A DNA stretch of 64,000 nt from NCBI GenBank assembly GCA_964412195.1, contig CAYPNP010000004.1:186001-250000 (forward strand), written 5' to 3'. The position numbers and the translations under genes were made by a program. Of the stretch, positions 25,387 through 34,557 are shown piece after piece. The notes beneath the pieces were generated by a model. That model worked only from the letters and a program-made list of their open reading frames with translations, made no database searches and had not been told where the DNA came from. Within the stretch, counting starts at the first letter, position 1, and the number at the start of each line of letters is the position of its first letter. The stretch is from CAYPNP01 sp964412195 (GTDB lineage: Bacteria > Acidobacteriota > JAAYUB01).

Positions 25387-25962
25387 GTGAACCGACGCGA
25401 TCGCAAGAAGGAACAGACGCGGTCCAAGTTGCTTCAAGCCGCCCTGACCCAGTTTGTCAAGCGCGGCCTCTACGCGACCCGCATCGAGGACATCACGGAG
25501 ACCGCCGATGTGGCCAAAGGGGCGTTCTACAATTATTTTGATTCGAAACACGACCTGATCGCCGCGCTTCTGGCGGAAGGTGTTGCGCTCTTTGAGGCTG
25601 ACTATCTCAACGGCATCCGCGGAGAAATCTCAAATCAGGAGAGAATCCGGTCTCTGGTTGAGAAACACGAAACGTTCTGGCAAGACCATCCCGAGTTCGC
25701 CCTGCTTTTCCACCAAGCGCGAGGGCTGCTGTTGTTGGAACGCGGCGAATCCAAATTGAAAGACGCCTTCCGGACCTACCTCGAATGCATCGCCCGAAAT
25801 CTCCAGGGTCCGGAGGATCGGGCCACTCCGCAATCCGAGCAGCGCATCCAGCAGGCCGCGGCATTGGCCGGCCTGATCGCGGGATATCGCTCCTTCGCTT
25901 TTGCTGCCGGATTGCTGATGGATGTGCAATATGCCGTGCGAATTGCGGTTTCCGGCGTGTGA
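25387..25962 (+). CDS. TetR/AcrR-family transcriptional regulator
   Basis: A 191-residue regulator with an N-terminal helix-turn-helix at about 10-55 (RSKLLQAALTQFVKRGLYATRIEDI, then ADVAKGAFYNYFDSKHDLI with the invariant FYxYFxSK), followed by an all-helical ligand domain. The start is a GTG at 25387. It lies directly after a good promoter and an operator-like palindrome, so it is probably self-regulated. It precedes the long plus-strand osmolyte and ion-transport cluster by about 200 bases and could regulate it, or the tannase-like gene just upstream; neither is proven. Confidence 0.92.
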   Translation: MNRRDRKKEQTRSKLLQAALTQFVKRGLYATRIEDITETADVAKGAFYNYFDSKHDLIAALLAEGVALFEADYLNGIRGEISNQERIRSLVEKHETFWQDHPEFALLFHQARGLLLLERGESKLKDAFRTYLECIARNLQGPEDRATPQSEQRIQQAAALAGLIAGYRSFAFAAGLLMDVQYAVRIAVSGV

Positions 25963-26167
25963 GTTTCGTTCGGTTCGACCGGGAATGCCGGCCATTCCGG
26001 CTCTCGGTCGGTGAAAGGTTGATTTGAAGGGTGCGGCGGCATACGGCCGCCGCAGGAGAGCGTGGATGGTCGGGCCGCCATCCGCAAGACCGGTCCAACG
26101 TTCACGGCGGAGATCCGGCGGTGGATCCCCTGCAGAATGAACGTCGGCAAGGTTTTCGGAGGCGAAA

Positions 26168-26653
26168 TTGGATATCCATCCCAATTCTTCAGTGTTGGCG
26201 CAATCCCCCTCTTCGATCCGCCGGTCTGTAAAAGTCGATCGGACTGTTGCGGCAGGCGCCGTCCTGTGTCTTCTCGCCGGAGGATTGCATGCCGCATCGC
26301 TCGCGCAGGAAGCCTTCCCCGGACAGAAGGCAAGCCGGTATGCCCATCTCCGGAGGGAAATCCCGACGCCCGCCGCGCCTCGGACGAGTTCCTCGACCCC
26401 CTCGGTGGCGGCAGCCGGATCCGCTCGCAAGGGAATCAGGCCGCCGGAGTGGGACCACGGCGCCTTGGCGGCCGACGATGTCTCGTCGATCCGCCTTACC
26501 ACAAATCGCCGTTCCACCAAGCTTCGCATTCACAGCGGCACCGGCCAGACCTCTTTCAAGGTGACTCATCCCCGGTCTCCCCCCGCCCGCCTGCACGCCG
26601 CTCCGGACCGATTTCTGACAAAGCATCTTGGCAGATGCGAGCAGGCTGAGTGA
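26168..26653 (+). CDS. hypothetical exported protein, TTG start
   Basis: A 161-residue reading frame starting at TTG with GGAGG five bases before it. It has a convincing signal-peptide-like stretch (DRTVAAGAVLCLLAGGLHAAS, about residues 24-44) and a Ser/Arg/Pro-rich remainder with no known domain. Its first residues (M-D-I-H) match the small proteins at 17322-17708 and 1561-2091. It ends 13 bases before the next small membrane-protein gene. The opposite strand also has long open frames, so this is a tentative gene; the signal peptide and ribosome site are the main support. Confidence 0.4.
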   Translation: MDIHPNSSVLAQSPSSIRRSVKVDRTVAAGAVLCLLAGGLHAASLAQEAFPGQKASRYAHLRREIPTPAAPRTSSSTPSVAAAGSARKGIRPPEWDHGALAADDVSSIRLTTNRRSTKLRIHSGTGQTSFKVTHPRSPPARLHAAPDRFLTKHLGRCEQAE

Positions 26654-26666
26654 AAGGAGATGACCC

Positions 26667-26876
26667 ATGTCCGCAGACAAGATATTTGTGTTGTTCCTGG
26701 TGTTGTTCTTCGTCGGATTCGTCCTCTATGTCGCCTGGAACAGCCGGCAGAACGAAAAGAAAATGAAAGCGGCCGAAAAGGCCGATGCCGAGAAACCCGG
26801 CGAGACTCGCTCCGAGCCGGCGCCGGAAACAGCGCCCCGGCGTCCGAAGCGAAGGCGGGGAACGCCCGTGGCCTGA
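26667..26876 (+). CDS. small single-helix membrane protein
   Basis: A 69-residue protein: one membrane helix at residues 5-25 (KIFVLFLVLFFVGFVLYVAW) then a charged, Lys/Glu/Arg/Pro-rich cytoplasmic tail. GAAAGGAGATGACCC is an excellent ribosome site. Such small proteins often sit at the head of transport operons and may tune a partner membrane protein; here it leads the diguanylate cyclase and osmolyte genes. Confidence 0.72.
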   Translation: MSADKIFVLFLVLFFVGFVLYVAWNSRQNEKKMKAAEKADAEKPGETRSEPAPETAPRRPKRRRGTPVA

Positions 26877-26942
26877 TGGGAAACCAGCGGGCGGCCGGAT
26901 CTTCTCCGCCGGCCGGTTGAATCCCTCCGGGGAGGAGAACGG

Positions 26943-27881
26943 TTGTTTGCGCTGCCGCCGTCTTCCAGCGGCCGTCGCCCGATCCCGACAGCATGGCACG
27001 CGATGAGGTGGAATGTGTTTCGATACGCAGATTGGATCCGGGCCTACTTCCGGTTGCGGTCGAAATGGCCGTTCATCATCGGCTCCATCCTGATGGTCGC
27101 CTTGATTGGATGGGCTGACTATCTGGCCGGCCCGCAATACTCCCTGCTCCTGTTCTACCTGGTGCCGATCCTGCATGCCTCCTGGTTCTCGGGTCGGACG
27201 GCCGGGATCCTGGTCTCTTCCATTTCCTCCCTGGCCTGGCTGATCTCGCACGAACTGGCCTCTCCCCTCCCGCTGGATCCATACCGCGCCGTCTGGAACA
27301 CCGTCATCCGCCTTGGCATCTTCCTGCTGATCGCCCATCTCATCTCCTGGCAGCAGTCGCTGGCCGAATCCCTGGAGAACGAGAAATTGCGCGCCTCCAC
27401 CGACGCCCTCACCGGCGCGCTGAACCGGCAGGAATTCGGCCGATGGATCTCACTGGAACAGAAGCGGTCGAAACGCTACCAGCGGCCGTTCTCCATCGCC
27501 TTCATCGACCTGGACAATTTCAAACAGGTGAACGACCGCTTCGGCCACGCCGCGGGCGACCGGCTCCTGCAGCTGTTTGTCGACACAGTGCGGCGGAGCC
27601 TCCGCTCCATCGATCATATCGGTCGGCTGGGCGGTGACGAATTCGCCATTCTGCTTCCCGAGACAGGGGGAGAAACCGCCCTGGATGTCATCGGCCGAAT
27701 CCGGGCGAAAAGCCTGGAAATCCTCCGGCAGGAGGGATTCCCGATCACGGCCAGCATCGGTCTCGCCACGTATGCCCCTTCCCATGCCGACAACGGGATT
27801 CAGCTCCACCATGCAGACGAGCTGATGTACGAGGCCAAGCGGCAGGGGAAGGACCAGATCCAGTACAGGATCTTTGAATGA
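26943..27881 (+). CDS. membrane diguanylate cyclase (GGDEF) with intact inhibitory site
   Basis: A 312-residue c-di-GMP synthase. Residues 40-135 hold about four membrane helices forming a small sensor-like domain (WPFIIGSILMVALIGWADY, YSLLLFYLVPILHASWF, and others), then a short coiled linker and a full GGDEF domain from about 150: DALTGALNR, IDLDNFKQVNDRFGHAAGD, GGDEF at 230-234. The product-inhibition I-site RxxD is RSID at 221-224, exactly five residues before GGDEF, so the enzyme should be feedback-regulated. The TTG at 26943 has GGAGGAG five bases upstream; an ATG 20 codons later lacks such a site. It is 24 bases upstream of glucosyl-3-phosphoglycerate synthase and probably co-transcribed. 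Confidence 0.92.
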   Translation: MFALPPSSSGRRPIPTAWHAMRWNVFRYADWIRAYFRLRSKWPFIIGSILMVALIGWADYLAGPQYSLLLFYLVPILHASWFSGRTAGILVSSISSLAWLISHELASPLPLDPYRAVWNTVIRLGIFLLIAHLISWQQSLAESLENEKLRASTDALTGALNRQEFGRWISLEQKRSKRYQRPFSIAFIDLDNFKQVNDRFGHAAGDRLLQLFVDTVRRSLRSIDHIGRLGGDEFAILLPETGGETALDVIGRIRAKSLEILRQEGFPITASIGLATYAPSHADNGIQLHHADELMYEAKRQGKDQIQYRIFE

Positions 27882-27905
27882 TCCGATGCCTTGAAGGAGA
27901 GAATC

Positions 27906-29120
27906 ATGTCTGATTTTTATCAAACCGGGGTGGTGGCCACCCTCCACCGGCTCGTGGAAAGAGGCCATGAGCGCCTGGAAAGGGAGCTCGCGGTCTACGC
28001 GGCGCAGCGCCCGATCGCGCTTGTCCTGCCGGCCCTGTATCGCGAGTTCGAGGGGCCGGCGCTGCCCAGGATCATCCAGGAGCTGAAAAGCGTTCCCTAT
28101 ATCCGGCAGATCGTCCTGTCCCTCGACGCCGCGGACCAGATCCAGTTCGCCCATGCCCGCTCGATGATGGCGGAGCTGCCCCAAAAGGTCCGCTTCGTCT
28201 GGAACAGCGGCCCCCGCATCCAGGGTCTGTACGAGAAGCTTCTCGAACACGAGCTGCCGATCGGCGAGAGGGGCAAGGGCCGTTCGTGCTGGATGTCGTA
28301 CGGATACGTGCTGGCGGACGGCGAGTGTGACGTGATCGTCCTGCACGATTGCGACATCCTCACCTACGACCGGGAACTGCTCGCCCGCCTGTGCTACCCC
28401 GTTACCAATCCCAACATCAACTTCGAGTTCTGCAAGGGATACTATGCCCGCGTCACCGACCGCATGCACGGCCGGGTGACGCGGCTGCTGATGACCCCCC
28501 TGATCCGTTCGCTCCAGAGGATCTTCGGGTACATGCCTTTTCTCGTCTTTCTGGACAGTTTCCGCTACCCGCTGGCGGGCGAGTTCGCCATGCGGACCGA
28601 CCTGGCCCGGGTAAACCGGATCCCCGGGGATTGGGGCCTGGAAGTCGGCGTGCTGGCGGAAATCTATCGCAACTGCTCCCTCAAGCGGGTCTGCCAGGCG
28701 GAGCTTTGCCGCACGTACGACCACAAGCACCAGGCCCTGTCTCCCGGCGATCCGTCCAAGGGCCTGATGAAGATGGCGATCGACATCACCAAGACCCTGT
28801 TCCGGACGCTGTCCGCCGAAGGCGCCGTCTTCTCTTCCGGCACTTTTCGCACGCTGCAGTCGACCTACATCCGCACGGCCGAGGACACCATCACGCGCTA
28901 CCACGCCGACGCCCTGATCGACGGTCTTGTATTTGACCGCCACGAAGAAGAAGTGGCGGTTGAGACTTTCTCCCAGAGCATCCGCATCGCGGGTGAAGCG
29001 TTCATGGAGGATCCACTAGGTCAGCCGCTGATCCCGAACTGGAGCCGGATCACCGCCGCCCTCCCAAGCTTTCTGGAGGAGATCCGCGACGCCGTCGAAC
29101 TGGACAACGCCAATGGATGA
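27906..29120 (+). CDS. gpgS: glucosyl-3-phosphoglycerate synthase (GT81)
   Basis: A 404-residue GT-A glycosyltransferase that joins a nucleotide-sugar glucose to 3-phosphoglycerate, the first step to the compatible solute glucosylglycerate. It shows the family markers: ALVLPALYREFEGPALPRI near 38, the nucleotide/metal motif HDCDILTYDRELLARL with D148 and D150, NPNINFEFCKGYYAR, the FRYPLAGEFAMRTD block, DWGLEVGVL, and YDHKHQALSPGDPSKGL. GAAGGAGAGAATC lies before the ATG at 27906. Its end overlaps the next gene, a sugar-phosphoglycerate phosphatase, which completes the pathway. Mannosyl-phosphoglycerate synthase is the alternative, but the GT81 wording favours glucose. Confidence 0.9.
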   Translation: MSDFYQTGVVATLHRLVERGHERLERELAVYAAQRPIALVLPALYREFEGPALPRIIQELKSVPYIRQIVLSLDAADQIQFAHARSMMAELPQKVRFVWNSGPRIQGLYEKLLEHELPIGERGKGRSCWMSYGYVLADGECDVIVLHDCDILTYDRELLARLCYPVTNPNINFEFCKGYYARVTDRMHGRVTRLLMTPLIRSLQRIFGYMPFLVFLDSFRYPLAGEFAMRTDLARVNRIPGDWGLEVGVLAEIYRNCSLKRVCQAELCRTYDHKHQALSPGDPSKGLMKMAIDITKTLFRTLSAEGAVFSSGTFRTLQSTYIRTAEDTITRYHADALIDGLVFDRHEEEVAVETFSQSIRIAGEAFMEDPLGQPLIPNWSRITAALPSFLEEIRDAVELDNANG

Positions 29121-29979
29121 ACACGCCGGAGCGAAACCCATGACTCCCAAAGAGGATTTGGTCATCTACACCGATCTGGACGGGACGCTGCTGGAGGAAG
29201 CCACCTATTCCTTCGACGCCGCCGAGCCGGCCCTGTCCCTCATCCGGTCTCTCCCGGTCCACCTGGTGTTCTGCACCAGCAAGACCCACGCCGAGGTTCA
29301 GCCCATCCAGCAGGAGCTGGGCTTCCATCACCCGTTCATCGTGGAAAACGGCGGGGCGATCCACGTACCCGCGGAATCTTTCGGAAACAGCTTCCTTCCG
29401 CACAACAGCGACCATGAATGGGTCAAGATCGGACTGGGCATGCCCTATGACTGCCTGGTCGAATTCCTGTCCGAAGCCAGAACAGAGCTGGACCTGGATG
29501 TGGTCGGATTCCATGACCTGACCGTGGAGGAGGTCTCCGAGAAATGCGGGCTCTCGCTCGAACAAGCCGGACGGGCCAAGCAGCGCGACTATGACGAACC
29601 GTTCTTCTTCGTCCATCCGACCCCGGAATCGATCCGGAATCTCGAGACCGCCGCCGCCCGGGAGGGTTTGACCGTCTCCCGGGGCGGCCGGTTTCACCAC
29701 TTGTCCGGCGGCTGTGACAAAGGGGTGGCGGTCACCATGCTCACGAGAATCATGGAAAGTTACACCGGCGACGTCTTCACAGTGGGGATCGGCGACAGCC
29801 CCAACGACCTGCCCATGCTCAGAGCGGTCGATCTGCCCATTCTCGTCCAGCGCCCCGACGGGCACCATCATCCGGCCCTCGTCCAGGCGCTGGAAAACGC
29901 CCGGCGCGCCCCGGACATCGGACCGGCCGGCTGGAACCAGGCGGTGATCTCGACGCTGCGGGAAAAAGGCTACCTGTGA
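29113..29979 (+). CDS. HAD-family mannosyl/glucosyl-3-phosphoglycerate phosphatase
   Basis: A HAD-superfamily phosphatase of the MPGP/YedP type, 288 residues from the first ATG. Motif I is YTDLDGTLL with D21 and D23, motif II the serine/threonine of VFCTSKTHAEVQ, the cap domain reads ELGFHHPFIVENGGAIHVP, and motif III/IV is the conserved lysine at SGGCDKG with GIGDSPNDLPML. It removes the phosphate from the GpgS product to give glucosylglycerate. The gene overlaps gpgS by 8 bases; an internal ATG at 29140, preceded by GGAG, may be the true start and gives 279 residues. Confidence 0.9.
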   Translation: MDEHAGAKPMTPKEDLVIYTDLDGTLLEEATYSFDAAEPALSLIRSLPVHLVFCTSKTHAEVQPIQQELGFHHPFIVENGGAIHVPAESFGNSFLPHNSDHEWVKIGLGMPYDCLVEFLSEARTELDLDVVGFHDLTVEEVSEKCGLSLEQAGRAKQRDYDEPFFFVHPTPESIRNLETAAAREGLTVSRGGRFHHLSGGCDKGVAVTMLTRIMESYTGDVFTVGIGDSPNDLPMLRAVDLPILVQRPDGHHHPALVQALENARRAPDIGPAGWNQAVISTLREKGYL

Positions 29980-30066
29980 CCGACGGGGACCGCGGCGAGA
30001 TCGGCCGCACAGGAGGTGTCCGCCCAGGCGCCCCGCCTTGACGACAAGCTTCGATAGAGAGTGCCT

Positions 30067-32301
30067 ATGGCCCAGACTGAAATCCGTTTAGCCCGCGAAA
30101 TGTCCCTGCTGCAGGTCACGATGATCGGAGTGGGCGCCATGATCGGCGCGGGCATCTTCGTGCTGACCGGAATCGCGGCGGGCGTGGCGGGGCCGGGACT
30201 GCTGCTGGTCTTCCTGCTCAACGGCCTCGTCACCACGTTCACCGCCATGGCGTACGCGGAACTGGGATCCGCCTTCCACGACGCGGGGGGAGGGTACCTG
30301 TGGGTCAAGTCCAGCCTGCCGGACCCGAACGGCTTCATGTCCGGGTGGATCTCGTGGTTCGCCCACGCCGTGGCCTGCTCGTTGTACGCACTCGGATTCG
30401 GCGCCTACTTCCACGAAGTGCTGAAAGCCCTGCACGTCCCCCTCCCCGCCACGATCCTGCCCGCGGACAAACTGCTGGCCGTCCTGGTCATCCTGTTATT
30501 CGGCTACATCAACCTGCGGGGGGCCTCGGAAACGGGCAAGGCGGGGGTCTTTGTCACCCTGGCGAAGATCGCCGTCATCGTCTTTTTCATCACCATCGGC
30601 CTCCTGGCCATGCGGCACAATCCGGAATGGGCCCGGAACTTCCACAACTTCCTGCCCATGGGCTTCGGCGGCGTGCTGACGGCCATGGGCCTGACCTTCA
30701 TCGCCTTCGAGGGATACGAGATCATCGCCCAGTGCTCGGAGGAAGTGATCGCCCCCAAGCGGAACATCCCGCGGGCGGTCTTCTACTCCCTGCTGATCGT
30801 GATCCCCATCTACCTGCTGGTGGCGTTCGTGGCCCTGGGCGCCGTGGACGCCCACGGGATGACCACCTGGCAGTACCTCGGGCTCAAGAAGGAAATGGCC
30901 CTGGTGGAGGCCGCCCAGCAGTTCATTTCCTTCGGCGGGTTCGTGATCATCATCGGCGGGCTCCTTTCCACCATGTCCGCGCTCAACGCCACCATCTTCT
31001 CCTCCTCCCGGGTGGCCTTTGCCATGGGCCGGGACCACAACCTCCCCGATTTCTTCCGCCAGATCCACAAAAAACACCGGACGCCGCACGTGTCCCTGCT
31101 GGTCTCCAACCTCCTCATCATCGTCATGGCCGTCGCCCTGCCCATCGAGGACGTGGCATCGGCCGCGGACGTGATGTTCCTGTTGTTGTTCATCCAGGTG
31201 AACCTGGCCCTGATCCGGCTCCGCCGCAAGATGCCCGACCTGGACCGAGGCTTCCGGGTCCCGCTGGTCCCGTTGATCCCGATCCTGGGGATGCTCTGCC
31301 AGGGAGGGATCGCGGTGTACCTGGCCTTCTATTCGCCGTCGGCCTGGGTCACCATCATCGTCTGGATGGGCGCCGGGTTCACGATCTTCAAGCTGTACGC
31401 ATCCAAGAAGGAGCAACAGGCGCTCGATTTTGCCAAGTACATGAAGCGGATCGAGAAAATGGAGTACCGGATCCTCACGGCCATCACGAACCCCCAGACG
31501 TGCCGGGCGATCCTGCGCGCCGCCATCCCGATCGCCAAGAAGCATCAAGGGGAGATCGTCAATCTCAGCGTGGCGGAAGTGCCTGACGGGCAGCCCCTGC
31601 TGATGGGGATGGACCAGGTCGCGGAATTGCAGCCCCCCCTCGAGCAGGCGGTCGAACTGGCCCGCCAGGAGCAGGTCCCGGCCCGAAGCATCATCAAATA
31701 CTCCCACCGGATTTCGCACGGGATCGTGGACACGGCCCGGGAGGAGGATTGCAATTTCATTCTGGTCGGCCGGGCGCGGAACCTGAATTTCATCGAGCGG
31801 CTCTTCGCCTCGATCGTGGACCGCGTGACCCAGCAGGCGCCCGTGGAGGTGGGGGTGGTCATCGGAAACCTGCCCGAAAAGGTCGAAACCATCCTCTTCC
31901 CCTTCACCGATCAGGCGCACGCCCGCCTGGCGAAGCGGTTGTTGCCGGCCTACTGCGACTATTACGGAGCCCGGGTGAAGGTGGTCCAGGTGGTATCCCC
32001 GGCGATATCTCCGGCTTCCAGACAGGAGGCCGAGGCGAATCTGCGGGACTTCTTCCAGGCGGAGCCTTACCCGGCGGACATCGAGGTGGTCCGCAGCGCC
32101 GAGACCGTCGCCGGACTGGTCCGGGCGGCCCGGGGGTGCCAGCTCATCGTCATGGGCGGCGATGAAGCCGACATGCTGGAGCAGCTGGTCGCGCCGCCCA
32201 TCCCGTACCAGCTGGCCGATCAGACCCAGAAACCCATGATCATTGTTCGCAAATACCAGGAGGCAGAAGATGGAGGGGATTCTTCTCAAGACGTTCGCTG
32301 A
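30067..32301 (+). CDS. APC-superfamily amino acid permease with C-terminal Usp domains
   Basis: A 744-residue fusion. Residues 10-440 form a 12-helix amino acid/polyamine permease: MIGVGAMIGAGIFVLTGIAAG near the start carries the substrate-binding GAGIF motif, and GLTFIAFEGYEII and SALNATIFSSSRVAFAMGRD are the other signatures. From about 470 there are two universal-stress-protein-like domains; the first ends FILVGRARN...LFASIVDRVTQQAPVEVGVV, the usual nucleotide-binding GxxxxxS region, and the second ends LIVMGGDEADML...PMIIVRK. Usp tails on permeases are thought to sense nucleotide or energy state. The gap of 87 bases to the phosphatase and overlap with the next gene suggest one operon. Confidence 0.9.
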   Translation: MAQTEIRLAREMSLLQVTMIGVGAMIGAGIFVLTGIAAGVAGPGLLLVFLLNGLVTTFTAMAYAELGSAFHDAGGGYLWVKSSLPDPNGFMSGWISWFAHAVACSLYALGFGAYFHEVLKALHVPLPATILPADKLLAVLVILLFGYINLRGASETGKAGVFVTLAKIAVIVFFITIGLLAMRHNPEWARNFHNFLPMGFGGVLTAMGLTFIAFEGYEIIAQCSEEVIAPKRNIPRAVFYSLLIVIPIYLLVAFVALGAVDAHGMTTWQYLGLKKEMALVEAAQQFISFGGFVIIIGGLLSTMSALNATIFSSSRVAFAMGRDHNLPDFFRQIHKKHRTPHVSLLVSNLLIIVMAVALPIEDVASAADVMFLLLFIQVNLALIRLRRKMPDLDRGFRVPLVPLIPILGMLCQGGIAVYLAFYSPSAWVTIIVWMGAGFTIFKLYASKKEQQALDFAKYMKRIEKMEYRILTAITNPQTCRAILRAAIPIAKKHQGEIVNLSVAEVPDGQPLLMGMDQVAELQPPLEQAVELARQEQVPARSIIKYSHRISHGIVDTAREEDCNFILVGRARNLNFIERLFASIVDRVTQQAPVEVGVVIGNLPEKVETILFPFTDQAHARLAKRLLPAYCDYYGARVKVVQVVSPAISPASRQEAEANLRDFFQAEPYPADIEVVRSAETVAGLVRAARGCQLIVMGGDEADMLEQLVAPPIPYQLADQTQKPMIIVRKYQEAEDGGDSSQDVR

Positions 32302-32923
32302 CGCGTTCAACAAGATCATCGCTTTCCTGCCCGAGGTGATCGCCGCGTTCGTGCTTCTCCTGGCAGGCATTCTCATCGCCGTGTTGGTGAAAAAACTGAC
32401 CGTGCGGTTCGGCGCCATCCTGAAACTGCATCGCCTCGCGCCCCGGTTGTTCGCCAAAGGGGACGTCCGGCACGCCTTCCTGAGCGGGGTCGGCAACGTG
32501 CTGGGCTTCATCCTCTTCCTGATCTTCCTCGACAGCGCCCTGGTGGTCTTGAAGCTCGACATCCTGGAAAAGATGGTGAACACGCTGGTGTTCTTCATCC
32601 CGAACCTCATCCTGGCGGGGATCATCTTCGGGATCGGGCTGCTCGTCGCCAACCGGGTCGCCGGCTCCACCGACCAGCTCCTCCGGAACGAGGGCCTCGC
32701 CCACGCCTACCTCATCAGCCGGCTGGTGCGGGCCGGGATCCTGCTCTTCTGCCTCGCCCTGGCGCTGCTGAAGCTGGAGATTTCCAGGGAAATCATCCTG
32801 TACGGATTCGCCATCTGCTTCGGATCGCTGGGCCTGGCGTTCGTCCTGGCGGTCGGGCTGGGCTCGAAGGACGCCATCCAGAGAATCTGGGAAATCCTGC
32901 TGGAAAAGCTGGACAAGGGATAA
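32270..32923 (+). CDS. small MscS-like / TM-helix-repeat membrane protein
   Basis: A 217-residue protein with four or five membrane helices: FLPEVIAAFVLLLAGILIAVLV, LSGVGNVLGFILFLIFLDSAL, MVNTLVFFIPNLILAGIIFGI, AGILLFCLALALLKL and LAFVLAVGLGSKDAI. The PNLILAGIIFGIG and AVGLGSKD motifs are those of the conserved TM-helix family related to the pore part of small mechanosensitive channels, but the cytoplasmic MscS beta domain is missing. GGAGGCAGAAG precedes the ATG at 32270, which overlaps the permease gene by 32 bases. In this cluster a role in releasing or sensing solutes under osmotic change is a reasonable inference. Confidence 0.8.
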   Translation: MEGILLKTFADAFNKIIAFLPEVIAAFVLLLAGILIAVLVKKLTVRFGAILKLHRLAPRLFAKGDVRHAFLSGVGNVLGFILFLIFLDSALVVLKLDILEKMVNTLVFFIPNLILAGIIFGIGLLVANRVAGSTDQLLRNEGLAHAYLISRLVRAGILLFCLALALLKLEISREIILYGFAICFGSLGLAFVLAVGLGSKDAIQRIWEILLEKLDKG

Positions 32924-34521
32924 TGGCAACGATCGACTGGATAGTGCTCATCGCCTACATCGTCCTGATCATCGGGATGGGCTGGCTGGTCGGGCGCCGC
33001 CAGTGCACCCAGCTCGATTACTACCTGGGTGGCCGGTCCGTGCCGGCCTGGCAGGTGGCCCTGTCGGTGCTGGCCACCCAGGCGAGCGCCATCAGCCTGA
33101 TCGGGGCGCCCGCTTTCATCGCCCTGCGCGAGGGCGGCGGCCTGGTCTGGCTGCAGTACGAGTTCGCCATCCCCCTGGCCATGATCGGAATCATGGGGTG
33201 GCTCCTGCCCGAGTTCCGCCGGCACGGCGACACCACCATCTACGAGTACCTCGAGCGGCGGTTCGGACGCGCCACCCGGATGAGCGTGAGCGCGGTGTTC
33301 CTGATCAGCCGGGCCCTGGGATCGGGCGTCGCCCTGCTGGCCACCGGGATCATCGCGTCGGTCTGCCTGGGGCTGCCGCTGCGGACGACGGTGCTCCTCA
33401 TCGGCGGGGTGGCCATCATTTACACGACCCAGGGGGGCATCCTCGCGGACATCTATTCGGACATCATTCAGCTGGCGGTGCTCTGGGCGGGAACGATCCT
33501 GACGGCGGTCATCCTCTGGGGGCGCCTGGGCAATCCCATCCCGGCGCTGCTTTCCGGCGATTCGACCCGGCTGCTCGTCTTCAACCTTCACTCCACGGGC
33601 CTCGGCGACGGACAGAATTTCGCTTTCTGGCCGATGCTGCTGGGCGGATTCTTCCTGTACCTGTCGTACTACGGTTGCGACCAGAGTCAGGCGCAGCGGC
33701 TGCTGACGACGACGGAGGTGCGGCAAGCTCAAAAGTCGCTGCTGGTCAATGGCGTCCTGCGGTTCCCCCTGGTGCTCTGCTACTGCTCCATCGGCGTCCT
33801 GATGATCCCGTACCTTCATCAATTCCCCGAATTCGCAGCCCGGCTGAAGGGCGTCTCCCCGGACTTCCTGGTGCCTTACTTCCTACAGGAACACATTCCG
33901 GCCGGGGTGCTCGGCCTGATCGTCGCCGGGATCTTCGCCGCCTCCATGTCCAGCCTGGACAGCGCCCTGAATTCTCTGAGCGCCGTGACCTGGACCGATT
34001 TCCTGGCGCGCTGGCGCCCCTCCCTGGAATCCCTTCCACCCGCGCGCCAGGTAAGGATCTCCCGTTGGCTGACCATCCTCTGGGGTGTAGTCTCGACCCT
34101 GTTCGCCGTGGGGATGATCGGGGGCCCGGAGACGGTGCTGGAGACGGTCAACAAGATCGGCTCGGCGTTCTACGGCCCGATCCTGGCGGTATTCCTCCTG
34201 GGAACGCAGATGCGGGGGACCCGGCAATCCGCAGTGCTGGTCGGACTGGCGGCAGGGGTGGGAGGAAATCTCTATCTGTGGCTCTTCCAGCCGGGAATTG
34301 CCTGGATGTGGTGGAACGTGGCCGGCTTCGCGCTGGCTCTGTCCGCCGGGTTCCTCGGTGGCATGCTCCCCGGTCAGCGCCGGCCGGTGGAATACTCTCC
34401 CCCCAATGATGAGCAGTATTGCCGGCCCAGAGTGTTGCGCTGGCATGTCATTGTCCTCATCGCCAGCTTTGCCGTGGCCTTGTTGATTTCGGCATGGATC
34501 GAACACCTACGGGCGGCTTGA
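32923..34521 (+). CDS. sodium:solute symporter (SSS family)
   Basis: A 532-residue symporter with about 13 helices. Family motifs: YYLGGRSVPAWQVALSVLATQASAISLIGAPAF, TIYEYLERRFGR, AIIYTTQGGILADIYSDIIQ and GLIVAGIFAASMSSLDSALNSLSAVTWTDF, the last being the SSS signature. It would use the sodium gradient to bring in a solute such as proline, betaine, sugar or a carboxylate; which one is not visible. The ATG at 32923 shares a base with the TAA of the previous gene, so the two are translationally coupled. Confidence 0.9.
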   Translation: MATIDWIVLIAYIVLIIGMGWLVGRRQCTQLDYYLGGRSVPAWQVALSVLATQASAISLIGAPAFIALREGGGLVWLQYEFAIPLAMIGIMGWLLPEFRRHGDTTIYEYLERRFGRATRMSVSAVFLISRALGSGVALLATGIIASVCLGLPLRTTVLLIGGVAIIYTTQGGILADIYSDIIQLAVLWAGTILTAVILWGRLGNPIPALLSGDSTRLLVFNLHSTGLGDGQNFAFWPMLLGGFFLYLSYYGCDQSQAQRLLTTTEVRQAQKSLLVNGVLRFPLVLCYCSIGVLMIPYLHQFPEFAARLKGVSPDFLVPYFLQEHIPAGVLGLIVAGIFAASMSSLDSALNSLSAVTWTDFLARWRPSLESLPPARQVRISRWLTILWGVVSTLFAVGMIGGPETVLETVNKIGSAFYGPILAVFLLGTQMRGTRQSAVLVGLAAGVGGNLYLWLFQPGIAWMWWNVAGFALALSAGFLGGMLPGQRRPVEYSPPNDEQYCRPRVLRWHVIVLIASFAVALLISAWIEHLRAA

Positions 34522-34557
34522 TCAGGAAAGCGAGACCTTTGCACAGAAAGGCGTGAA

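Noticed and set aside
25630..26529. 299-codon minus-strand frame overlapping the TetR gene and its downstream gap
   Set aside because: It lies antisense to a clear TetR gene and has no recognisable domain or ribosome site.
30496..32670. 724-codon antisense frame opposite the APC-Usp permease
   Set aside because: High-GC antisense artefact with Asp/Gln/Gly/His runs and no recognisable domain.
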